A DNA stretch of 5,172 nt from Pseudomonadota bacterium (GTDB lineage: Bacteria; Pseudomonadota; Gammaproteobacteria; Burkholderiales; Burkholderiaceae_D). Location: NCBI GenBank assembly GCA_023389425.1, contig JAEWEK010000015.1, forward strand, positions 1 through 5,172. The letters are read 5' to 3'. The first letter of the stretch is position 1; every line of letters begins with the position of its first letter. A program made the translations under genes and the position numbers. Positions 1-5,006 of this stretch are shown here, one piece after another. The notes under the pieces were generated by a model, which saw nothing but the letters and a program-made list of their open reading frames with translations, had not been told where the DNA came from and searched no databases.

Positions 1-86
1 CCAGCGTCGGTTCCTTGCAGAAGGCTTATGGCGACGAGCTCGCGCGGGCGCACCAGTTCACTGTCAGCGCCAGCCTGCGCTACTAG
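1..86 (+). CDS. C-terminal end of a probable outer-membrane beta-barrel protein (5' part outside window)
   Basis: Only the last 27 complete codons are visible, in the frame that begins at base 3 and ends with TAG at 84-86. The tail reads ...ARAHQFTVSASLRY. The final eleven residues alternate between polar and hydrophobic or aromatic side chains and the protein ends in an aromatic residue. That is the usual signature of the last beta-strand of an outer-membrane barrel, which the BAM machinery recognises. Codon use (GCG, GCC, CTG, CGC) matches the neighbouring genes. The next gene starts 85 bases downstream on the same strand, so co-transcription is possible. The family (porin, TonB-dependent receptor or other barrel) cannot be named from so short a piece. 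Confidence 0.6.
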   Translation, partial: SVGSLQKAYGDELARAHQFTVSASLRY

Positions 87-123
87 GCACAGCGCGCACG
101 ATTGAACCTGGATGGGGCCGCCA

Positions 124-148
124 GGGATCCACTGCATGCAGCGATCCC
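124..148. repeat. Near-palindromic inverted repeat in the leader of the TIGR03118 gene
   Basis: The arms GGGATC (124-129) and GATCCC (143-148) are perfect reverse complements. Between them sits a second perfect palindrome, CTGCATGCAG (132-141). The structure begins 37 bases after the upstream stop codon and ends 10 bases before the ribosome binding site of the next gene. No T tract follows, so it is a poor intrinsic terminator. It could be an operator, an mRNA leader hairpin, or chance in GC-rich DNA. Confidence 0.4.
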
Positions 149-158
149 ACCCCACCAC

Positions 159-166
159 GAGAGGAG
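159..166 (+). promoter_or_regulatory. Ribosome binding site fixing the start of the TIGR03118 lipoprotein
   Basis: GAGAGGAG lies five bases before the ATG at 172. The earlier in-frame ATG at 112 has no comparable site and would put some 20 hydrophilic residues ahead of the signal peptide. The start at 172 is therefore preferred. A second ATG two codons later (178) is a less well spaced alternative. Confidence 0.75.
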
Positions 167-171
167 CAATC

Positions 172-1305
172 ATGAGCATGCAATCGAAAGCGGCTGCCCG
201 GTGCAAGGCAGCCCTGGTCGGCGCCGGTATCGGCCTTGCCGTCGCAGCCTGTGGCGGCGGCGGGGACAACAATATGTCGAACTCGATGGCGACCACACCG
301 CCGCCGGTGATGGCCAGCACCTTCAACATCACGCCCCTGGTCGCCGACCGGGCCGGCGTGGCGGCAAACACCGATGCGCACCTGGTCAACGCCTGGGGCC
401 TCGCGTTCAACCCGACCGGCTTCGCCTGGGTCGCCGACAATGGCACCGGCGTCTCGACTTTGTACGATGGCAACGGCGTCCCGCAAACCCTGGTGGTCGC
501 GATCCCGGATGGCACATCGGGGCCGGCCAACCCTACCGGCATCGTCTTCAACGGCAGCACCGACTTCAAGGTCAGCCAGAACGGCAGCAGCGGCGCCAGT
601 GCCTTCCTGTTCGTCGGCGAGGGCGGTACGCTGTCCGGCTGGTCGCCCGGCGTCAACCGCACCAATGCCGTGACCGCCGTCGATACCGGCGTCAACGGGG
701 CCATCTACAAGGGACTCGCGATCGCCAGCTATGCAGGCGCCAACTACCTGTATGCCGCCGACTTCCGCAATGCCCGGGTCGACGTCTATAACGGGACTTT
801 CCAGAAAGTGACGCTGCCCGGCGGCAGCTTCGCCGATCCGTCCTTGCCTGCCGGCTATGGACCCTTCGGCATCCAGGCCATCGGCGGCAAGATCTATGTC
901 AGCTTTGCGAAAAAGGCGGCCAGCGGCCCGGACGAGGTGCATGGGTTGGGGCTCGGCTACGTGGACGTGTTCGACCCCAGCGGCGCGATGATCCGGCGCC
1001 TGGTCAGCAATGGCGCCCTGAACGCCCCGTGGGGCATGACGATGGCGCCGGCCAACTTCGGCACCTTCAGCGGGATGCTATTGGTGGGGAACTTCGGCGA
1101 CGGCAGGATCAACGCCTACGACCCGAACACCGGCGCCCCGGCCGGCACGCTCGGCACCGCCGCCGGCGCGCCGATCGTGATCGATGGATTGTGGGCCATC
1201 GCCTTCGGCAATGGCGTCAGCAACCAGCCGACCAATACCCTGTTCTATACCGCCGGGCCCGGGGACGAGATGCACGGGCTCTACGGCCGCATCGACCTGC
1301 GCTGA
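172..1305 (+). CDS. TIGR03118 family protein, predicted lipoprotein with beta-propeller-like repeats
   Basis: This is a complete 377-residue protein. The N-terminus has basic residues, a hydrophobic stretch (about 13-26) and a lipobox VAAC at 24-27 followed by GGGGDNN. This predicts cleavage before C27 and lipid anchoring; the small and acidic residues after the cysteine suggest delivery to the outer membrane. A Thr/Pro linker (41-46) leads to the main domain. The domain carries the features I associate with the TIGR03118 family: NAWGLAF (73-79), WVADNGTGVSTLYDG (86-100), PTGIVFNG (121-128), a later PWGMTMAP (286-293), LLVGNFGDGRINAYDP (303-318) and GLWAIAFG (339-346). The recurring WGL/PxG-plus-hydrophobic-strand pattern resembles NHL or SMP-30 propeller blades. 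The biochemical role of the family is unknown. Some members elsewhere end in a PEP-CTERM sorting tail; this one does not and is instead lipidated. No catalytic residues can be assigned. It lies downstream of a probable barrel gene and is followed by a strong hairpin. Confidence 0.9.
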   Translation: MSMQSKAAARCKAALVGAGIGLAVAACGGGGDNNMSNSMATTPPPVMASTFNITPLVADRAGVAANTDAHLVNAWGLAFNPTGFAWVADNGTGVSTLYDGNGVPQTLVVAIPDGTSGPANPTGIVFNGSTDFKVSQNGSSGASAFLFVGEGGTLSGWSPGVNRTNAVTAVDTGVNGAIYKGLAIASYAGANYLYAADFRNARVDVYNGTFQKVTLPGGSFADPSLPAGYGPFGIQAIGGKIYVSFAKKAASGPDEVHGLGLGYVDVFDPSGAMIRRLVSNGALNAPWGMTMAPANFGTFSGMLLVGNFGDGRINAYDPNTGAPAGTLGTAAGAPIVIDGLWAIAFGNGVSNQPTNTLFYTAGPGDEMHGLYGRIDLR

Positions 1306-1316
1306 GCCATTCGCCG

Positions 1317-1343
1317 TGCGGCGCCCGCGTCCCGGGCGCCGCA
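1317..1343 (+). terminator. Strong GC hairpin after the lipoprotein gene (atypical terminator)
   Basis: An 11-bp perfect stem (TGCGGCGCCCG at 1317-1327 with CGGGCGCCGCA at 1333-1343) encloses the five-base loop CGTCC. It starts 12 bases after the TGA of the lipoprotein gene. The position fits transcription termination or 3'-end protection. No T run follows (AGCTTGCGG...), so it is not a classical intrinsic terminator and may act mainly to stabilise the mRNA. Confidence 0.6.
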
Positions 1344-1411
1344 GCTTGCGGACTGTTCGCATATTGCCTTAAGCTAGGACTGATTTCATCTAGCCAAGCG
1401 CAATCGAGACC

Positions 1412-1593
1412 ATGCGAACGAACGAAAAAAAGACCCGAAAGGTTTTACCCTGGCGGCAGTGTGCTTTGCATTCAGTACCGCCGGATTCGTTGTCGCCAAA
1501 CAGTTTGGCGCTGCCGCGGCCATGGGTGGCATGGCCTTTTTATATGCGGCGCTGGCCTACCGCGCATTCGCCGCGGCAAAACGGGCGGAGTGA
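1412..1593 (+). CDS. Small two-helix membrane protein, reading frame interrupted at an A7 run
   Basis: I do not recognise a family. The ATG at 1412 starts MRTNEKK and then meets seven A's (1425-1431). If the frame steps back one base there, it continues DPKGFTLAAVCFAFSTAG and on to ...AYRAFAAAKRAE, stopping with TGA at 1591-1593, for 60 residues in all. That reading gives a short charged N-terminus, helix 1 (about 11-31), a short turn, helix 2 (about 34-54) and a basic C-terminus, a plausible inner-membrane protein. The unshifted frame gives a proline- and arginine-rich sequence of no protein-like character that runs on to 1744 against the opposite-strand gene. The body frame has no ATG of its own; after its upstream stop (1381-1383) the first start-like codon is a GTG at 1459, inside helix 1. 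The ribosome binding site is weak (CGAGA, 1405-1409). The split may be a one-base assembly error, a real null allele, or a slippage-dependent gene. Confidence 0.55.
1426..1432 (+). other. A_AAA_AAG slippery heptamer joining the two frames of the small membrane gene
   Basis: In the frame of the ATG at 1412 the codons read GAA AAA AAG ACC, so the heptamer is in the X_XXY_YYZ phase used for -1 frameshifting, as in E. coli dnaX. A -1 slip continues with GAC CCG AAA GGT, which is exactly the frame of the hydrophobic body. The nearest downstream stem I can draw (GGCGG 1452-1456 with CCGCC 1478-1482) is short and starts 19 bases away, farther than the usual stimulatory spacing. No good internal Shine-Dalgarno stimulator lies upstream. 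The heptamer is certain; its use is not. Confidence 0.45.
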
Positions 1594-1619
1594 CATCGCG
1601 AACGGCGCCGGCGGTTTCC

Positions 1620-2156
1620 TCAGTCGGCAAACACCTGCTGGTACCACAGCCGAAACTGGCCCTTGCGAAAGGCAATGCAATCCCAGTTGTTATATTCCCC
1701 GCTGCTTGCGAAGCAGGCGCTGGCCTGGCCCGGCCGCAGGATGAATAGCGGCTTCTCGCCGAGCGGCTTTCCGTGCTCGCTCAGGTCGGCGTCGCGTGCA
1801 GGCTGAACATTGCATTTCGGCGCAGCCCCGCCCGGTGGCGCTTCCCAGGCGTAGGCGTGATGGCGTGCGGGCAGTTTCTCGGACTTCAGTTCGCCTTCGA
1901 TGTCGTGGAAGATCCACTTGCCGGTGTCGAGCGTGAGGCCGACGCGGGACGGCGCCTGGCCGCGTCGGGCGATGCCAAGTACGTGCTCATGGTCAGATGC
2001 GCCGCTGAAATTACCTGGGCAGTCAAAGATGATTTCCGCGCCAGGATAGGCCGCCTTGAACAGGTAAAGCTGTTGCGCATCCAGCGTCGCGGCCGGGCTG
2101 TCCGCAGCGGCCGAGCCCGCAAACAGGAGGCCTGCCGCCACCCAGAAGAAACGCAT
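1620..2156 (-). CDS. Exported four-cysteine protein of unknown function, translationally coupled to oxyR
   Basis: This is a complete 178-residue protein with no family I can name. It begins MRFFWVAAGLLFAGSAAA-DS, a typical Sec signal peptide with likely cleavage after A18. The mature part of about 160 residues has no further membrane segment. It contains four cysteines (C46, C115, C148 and C160), an even number that allows two disulfide bonds in the periplasm, and is rich in aromatic residues near the C-terminus (NNWDC, FRLWYQQVF). Its ATG shares one base with the oxyR stop (TGATG on the minus strand), and GAGGAAG inside the 3' end of oxyR sits seven bases ahead as ribosome binding site. This arrangement argues strongly for one transcript and coupled translation. 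The same frame is open further upstream inside oxyR, but that part lacks protein character, and the signal peptide fixes the start. The gene converges on the small membrane gene, with 26 bases between their ends. Confidence 0.8.
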   Translation of the reverse strand: MRFFWVAAGLLFAGSAAADSPAATLDAQQLYLFKAAYPGAEIIFDCPGNFSGASDHEHVLGIARRGQAPSRVGLTLDTGKWIFHDIEGELKSEKLPARHHAYAWEAPPGGAAPKCNVQPARDADLSEHGKPLGEKPLFILRPGQASACFASSGEYNNWDCIAFRKGQFRLWYQQVFAD

Positions 2157-3097
2157 CAGGCCGCTTCCTCGAGCGGCAGCATGTCCACCCCCGGCAGATC
2201 GCATTCCGCCACCGCGCGGCAGATCGCCTCGATGGCGGCGCGGCGGGTGAAGCTCTTGCGCCAGGCGATGACCACGCGGCGCGAGGGCACCGGCGTCGAG
2301 AAGGGGATGAAGCGGATCAAGCCGTTCGGATCGTTCATGTCCTTGACCGAGGCGCGCGGCAGCACGGTCAGGCCGATGCCGCTCGCGACCATGTGGCGGA
2401 TCGTTTCCAGCGACGAACCTTCGAAGGTGCGCTGCATGCCATTGCCGCCCGACGAGAAGCGCGCCATCTCCGGGCACACCTCCAGCACCTGGTCGCGGAA
2501 GCAGTGGCCATTGCCCAGCAGGAGCATGGTTTCCTTCTTCAGGTCTTCGGCCGGGATTTCCCGGCGGCCGGCCCAGGGATGGTGCTCCGGCACCGCGATG
2601 ACGAAGGGTTCGTCGTACAGCGTCTGCACCATCAGCCCGTGGTCCGGCAGGGGCAGGGCCATGATGGCGGCGTCCAGCTCGCCCTGGCGCAGTTGCTCGA
2701 TCAGCTTGGTGGTGAAATTTTCCTGCAGCACCAGCGGCATCTGCGGCACCTTGTCGATCATGATCTTGACCAGCGGCGGCAGCAGGTAGGGGGCGATGGT
2801 GTAGATCACGCCGAGGCGCAGCGGCCCGGCCAGCGGGTCCTTGTTCTGCTTGGCCAGCTCCTTGATCGCGGCGGTCTGTTCCAGCACGCGCTCGGCCTGG
2901 GCCACGATCTGGGCGCCGATCGGCGTCACCGACACCTCGGAGCCGCCGCGCTCGAACAGTGTCACGCCCAGCTCGTCTTCCAGTTTCTTGATCGCCACGG
3001 ACAGGGTCGGCTGGGCCACGAAGCAGGCCTCGGCGGCGTGGCCGAAGTGGCGTGCGCGGGCGACGGCGACGATGTATTTGAGTTCGGTGAGTGTCAT
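2156..3097 (-). CDS. oxyR: OxyR, LysR-type hydrogen peroxide-sensing transcription regulator
   Basis: This is a complete 313-residue LysR-type regulator, close to the 305 residues of E. coli OxyR. Residues 1-60 form the winged helix-turn-helix (LTELKYIVAVARARHFGHAA, then AQPTLSVAIKKLEDELG). From about 90 on comes the substrate-binding-like sensor domain (GPLRLGVIYTIAPYLLPPLV). The decisive evidence is GHCFRDQVLEVC. C199 and C208 fall at the same numbers as the peroxidatic and resolving cysteines of E. coli OxyR, with H198, R201, D202 and T100 also kept. In the known mechanism peroxide oxidises C199, a disulfide with C208 forms, and the tetramer changes its DNA contacts to activate antioxidant genes. 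The start is the ATG at 3097-3095, preceded by GAAGGGG with a three-base spacer. No catalase or peroxiredoxin gene is visible; the downstream partner is the exported four-cysteine protein, and pilU is divergent. Extra cysteines occur at 25, 293 and 299. Confidence 0.93.
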   Translation of the reverse strand: MTLTELKYIVAVARARHFGHAAEACFVAQPTLSVAIKKLEDELGVTLFERGGSEVSVTPIGAQIVAQAERVLEQTAAIKELAKQNKDPLAGPLRLGVIYTIAPYLLPPLVKIMIDKVPQMPLVLQENFTTKLIEQLRQGELDAAIMALPLPDHGLMVQTLYDEPFVIAVPEHHPWAGRREIPAEDLKKETMLLLGNGHCFRDQVLEVCPEMARFSSGGNGMQRTFEGSSLETIRHMVASGIGLTVLPRASVKDMNDPNGLIRFIPFSTPVPSRRVVIAWRKSFTRRAAIEAICRAVAECDLPGVDMLPLEEAA

Positions 3098-3165
3098 AGT
3101 CCCCTTCGGTCAGGTGGTTTTACAACGAAACAACGCCGAAAGCCCTTGGTGTGGTCAGACAGGAA

Positions 3166-3189
3166 ATAGTATTTTACCGGGAATCATAG
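3166..3189. promoter_or_regulatory. oxyR: Candidate OxyR/LysR operator: two ATAG half-sites 20 bp apart
   Basis: ATAG occurs at 3166-3169 and again in the same orientation at 3186-3189, within the oxyR-pilU intergenic region and over the putative -10 of oxyR. The OxyR consensus has ATAG/CTAT elements with 22 bp between successive ATAGs, so only two contacts are present and the spacing is two bases short. LysR-type regulators commonly bind in such divergent regions to control themselves. This is a weak match offered as a candidate only. Confidence 0.25.
3171..3176 (-). promoter_or_regulatory. oxyR: Putative oxyR promoter -10 element (TAAAAT)
   Basis: The minus strand reads TAAAAT, five of six consensus bases, which would place the start near 3164 and give a leader of about 65 bases before the oxyR ATG. 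The -35 position at 17 bp spacing reads ATTATA, a poor match. A promoter helped by an activator or by relaxed -35 recognition would be needed. It is the best candidate in the interval, not a certain one. Confidence 0.35.
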
Positions 3190-3193
3190 TCGA

Positions 3194-3199
3194 TATAAT
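3194..3199 (+). promoter_or_regulatory. pilU: Putative pilU-rfaE2 promoter -10 element (TATAAT)
   Basis: This is a perfect sigma-70 TATAAT in otherwise GC-rich DNA, 43 bases before the pilU ATG, which would give a leader of about 37 bases. The best -35 is TTTACC (3173-3178, four of six bases) at a short 15-bp spacing. The sequence is the strongest promoter-like element in the window and would serve pilU and the adjacent rfaE2. Confidence 0.55.
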
Positions 3200-3242
3200 T
3201 GCCGCGCTGGCGAATTGCCGGCTGAACTTGAGAAAGGCTCGC

Positions 3243-4442
3243 ATGTCCTCGACCTTTGGCCCGGCGGAAGCCCAGGCTTACATCCATAAATTGCTGACCG
3301 TCATGCATCACCAGGGCGGTTCGGACCTGTTCATTTCCGCGGACTTCCCGCCCAGCATGAAGCACCAGGGCGCGATGAAGCCGCTGTCGCAGCAGAAGCT
3401 GACCGGCGACGTCACCCGCGCGCTGGCCAATTCGCTGATGAACGAGCGCCAGCGCGCCGAGTTCGAGGCCGAGATGGAGTGCAATTTCGCCATTTCGCTG
3501 CCGAACGTGTGCCGCTTCCGCGTGAACGTCTTCATGCAGCAGCAAAATGCGGCGATGGTGGTCCGGACCATTGCGTCCGAGATTCCGAACTTCGAGAAGC
3601 TCGACCTGCCGGAGGTGCTCAAGGACGTCATCATGACCAAGCGCGGCCTTGTGCTGGTGGTGGGCGGCACCGGCTCCGGCAAGTCGACCACGCTGGCGGC
3701 GATGATCGACTACCGCAATGCCAACTCGGCCGGCCACATCATCACGGTCGAGGATCCGGTCGAGTACGTGCACAAGAACAAGAGCTGCCTGATCACCCAC
3801 CGCGAAGTGGGCGTCGATACCCTGTCCTGGCACAACGCGTTGAAGAACACCCTGCGCCAGGCGCCGGACGTGATCCTGATCGGTGAGATCCGCGACACGG
3901 AAACGATGGAGCACGCGATCGCGTTCGCCGAAACCGGCCACCTGTGCCTGGGCACCCTGCACGCGAACAACGCCAACCAGACGATGGACCGCATCATCAA
4001 CTTCTTCCCGGAGGAGCGCCGCAACCAGCTGCTGTCGGACCTGTCGTCCAACCTGCGCGGCATCATCTCGCAGCGCCTGGTGCGCACCGAGGACGGCAAG
4101 GGCCGCAAGGCGGCCATCGAGATCCTGCTGAATACGGCCACCATCAGCGAGATGATCTTGAAGGGCAACTTCCAGAGCATCAAGGAGATCATGCACAAGT
4201 CGCGCGAGCTGGGCATGTGCACCTTCGACCAGGCCCTGTACGAGCTGTATAACAAGGGCCACATCAGCTACGACGAGGCGATCCGCAATGCCGATTCGGC
4301 CAACGGACTGCGCCTGCAGATCAAGCTGCACGGCGACCGCAAGGAACCGGGCGAGGAGGGCGGCAAGGGCGGCGGGCTGGACCTGTCGCTGCAGGAGGAG
4401 CCGGAAGAAGAGGAAACCCCGGCCGACGGCCAGAAGCATTGA
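3243..4442 (+). CDS. pilU: PilU, type IV pilus retraction ATPase (PilT paralogue)
   Basis: This is a complete 399-residue secretion-superfamily ATPase. An N-terminal PAS-like region (about 1-110, with GGSDLFISADFPPSMKHQG) precedes the RecA-like core. The core has Walker A GGTGSGKST (141-149), Asp box ITVEDPVEY (167-175), Walker B VILIGEIRD (210-218) and His box GHLCLGTLHANNA (232-244). After LSSNLRGIISQRLV (267-280) comes FQSIKEIMHKSRELGMCTFDQ (310-330). The AIRNLIRE-type motif typical of PilT is absent, which favours PilU. PilU forms a hexamer at the inner face of the type IVa pilus machine and adds force to PilT-driven retraction for twitching and DNA uptake; in studied species it depends on PilT. 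GAGAAAGG (3230-3237) lies five bases before the ATG. The tail from about 364 is a low-complexity Gly/Glu extension (GEEGGKGGG, EEPEEEE). No pilT lies immediately upstream; oxyR does. Confidence 0.92.
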   Translation: MSSTFGPAEAQAYIHKLLTVMHHQGGSDLFISADFPPSMKHQGAMKPLSQQKLTGDVTRALANSLMNERQRAEFEAEMECNFAISLPNVCRFRVNVFMQQQNAAMVVRTIASEIPNFEKLDLPEVLKDVIMTKRGLVLVVGGTGSGKSTTLAAMIDYRNANSAGHIITVEDPVEYVHKNKSCLITHREVGVDTLSWHNALKNTLRQAPDVILIGEIRDTETMEHAIAFAETGHLCLGTLHANNANQTMDRIINFFPEERRNQLLSDLSSNLRGIISQRLVRTEDGKGRKAAIEILLNTATISEMILKGNFQSIKEIMHKSRELGMCTFDQALYELYNKGHISYDEAIRNADSANGLRLQIKLHGDRKEPGEEGGKGGGLDLSLQEEPEEEETPADGQKH

Positions 4443-4443
4443 T

Positions 4444-4923
4444 ATGGCGAATTTCGAAGACAAGATCTGTACCCGCGCCGACCTGAAGGCGCGCGTGGCG
4501 GCGCTGCCCAAACCGGTGGTCCTGACCAACGGCGTGTTCGACATCCTGCACCGCGGCCACGTCACCTATCTGGCGCAGGCGCGCGCGCTGGGCGCCTCGC
4601 TGGTGGTCGCGGTGAACACCGATGCCTCGGTCAAGCGCCTCGGCAAGGGCGACGACCGGCCGCTGAACACGCTGGCCGACCGCATGGCGGTGCTGGCGGC
4701 GCTGGAAGCGGTCAGCCTGGTGGTCGAATTCGACGAGGACACGGCGCTCGAGGCCGTGGAGGAAGCCCGGCCCGAGATCTACGCCAAGGGCGGCGACTAC
4801 GCGATGAACGAGATCCCGGAAGGCAAGGCCGTCATCGCTTACGGCGGCACCGCCGTCGCGATCGATTTCGAGCACGATAGATCGACGACGAAGCTTCTGG
4901 CGAAAGTTCGGTCTTTTTCGTGA
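4444..4923 (+). CDS. rfaE2: D-glycero-beta-D-manno-heptose 1-phosphate adenylyltransferase (RfaE2/HldC)
   Basis: This is a complete 159-residue cytoplasmic enzyme that transfers AMP from ATP to heptose 1-phosphate, giving ADP-D-glycero-beta-D-manno-heptose. HldD then epimerises it for the LPS inner core. The nucleotidyltransferase signature is clear: LTNGVFDILHRGHV (27-40) with the HxGH motif at H36-H39. It is followed by VAVNTDASVKRLGKG (55-69), RPLNTLADRM (72-81), YAKGGDY (113-119) and the C-terminal RSTTKLL (146-152). The protein corresponds to the C-terminal half of E. coli HldE, so a separate kinase (RfaE1/HldA) must be encoded elsewhere. The ATG is one base after the pilU TGA (TGATATG) with only a weak upstream site, which suggests translational coupling. 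The frame is open further upstream inside pilU, but homology begins just after this ATG. The last 50 bases are AT-richer than the rest. Confidence 0.93.
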   Translation: MANFEDKICTRADLKARVAALPKPVVLTNGVFDILHRGHVTYLAQARALGASLVVAVNTDASVKRLGKGDDRPLNTLADRMAVLAALEAVSLVVEFDEDTALEAVEEARPEIYAKGGDYAMNEIPEGKAVIAYGGTAVAIDFEHDRSTTKLLAKVRSFS

Positions 4924-4996
4924 TATTGCTGCGCCACCATTGTATTTCGGTGGAGGCGAACGAGAATGATGGAGCTAACCATAAACGATATGGGAC

Positions 4997-5001
4997 GGAG
5001 G
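4997..5001 (+). promoter_or_regulatory. Ribosome binding site of the NTF2-like gene
   Basis: GGAGG stands five bases before the ATG at 5007. A competing ATG at 4990 opens only a six-codon frame that ends at the TGA overlapping this start (5008-5010). The 83-base gap after rfaE2 is AT-richer than its surroundings and has no clear -35/-10 pair, although a short CCACC/GGTGG hairpin occurs at about 4936-4955. Confidence 0.7.
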
Positions 5002-5006
5002 CCATC

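Noticed and set aside
64..942. Open frame of 292 codons on the minus strand opposite the lipoprotein gene
   Set aside because: The translation is a Gly/Ala/Asp/Arg-rich string without motifs, and the plus strand has a signal peptide, a good ribosome binding site and family motifs.
2157..2477. N-terminal extension of the exported protein into oxyR
   Set aside because: The extension is a shadow of oxyR, and the Sec signal peptide begins exactly at the ATG overlapping the oxyR stop.
2841..3242. Upstream extension of pilU from an ATG at 2841
   Set aside because: It would overlap oxyR in antisense and cross the promoter region. The ATG at 3243 has a good ribosome binding site and fits the known N-terminus of PilU.
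4288..4443. In-frame upstream start for rfaE2 inside pilU
   Set aside because: The extra 52 residues are Arg/Ala/Cys-rich shadow sequence; the adenylyltransferase homology begins just after the ATG at 4444.
3174..4565. Open frame of 463 codons on the minus strand opposite pilU
   Set aside because: It is antisense to a gene with clear ATPase motifs. Its translation is rich in Arg, Gln, His, Val and Leu with no domain, as expected for a GC-rich shadow frame.
4889..4918. Possible intrinsic terminator (CGAAGCTT/AAAGTTCG followed by a T5 run) at the end of rfaE2
   Set aside because: The stem has two mismatches, is only about six pairs long and lies inside the coding sequence. It is not convincing as a terminator.
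4934..4955. CCACC/GGTGG hairpin after rfaE2
   Set aside because: It has only five pairs around a ten-base loop and no T run, so it is too weak to call.
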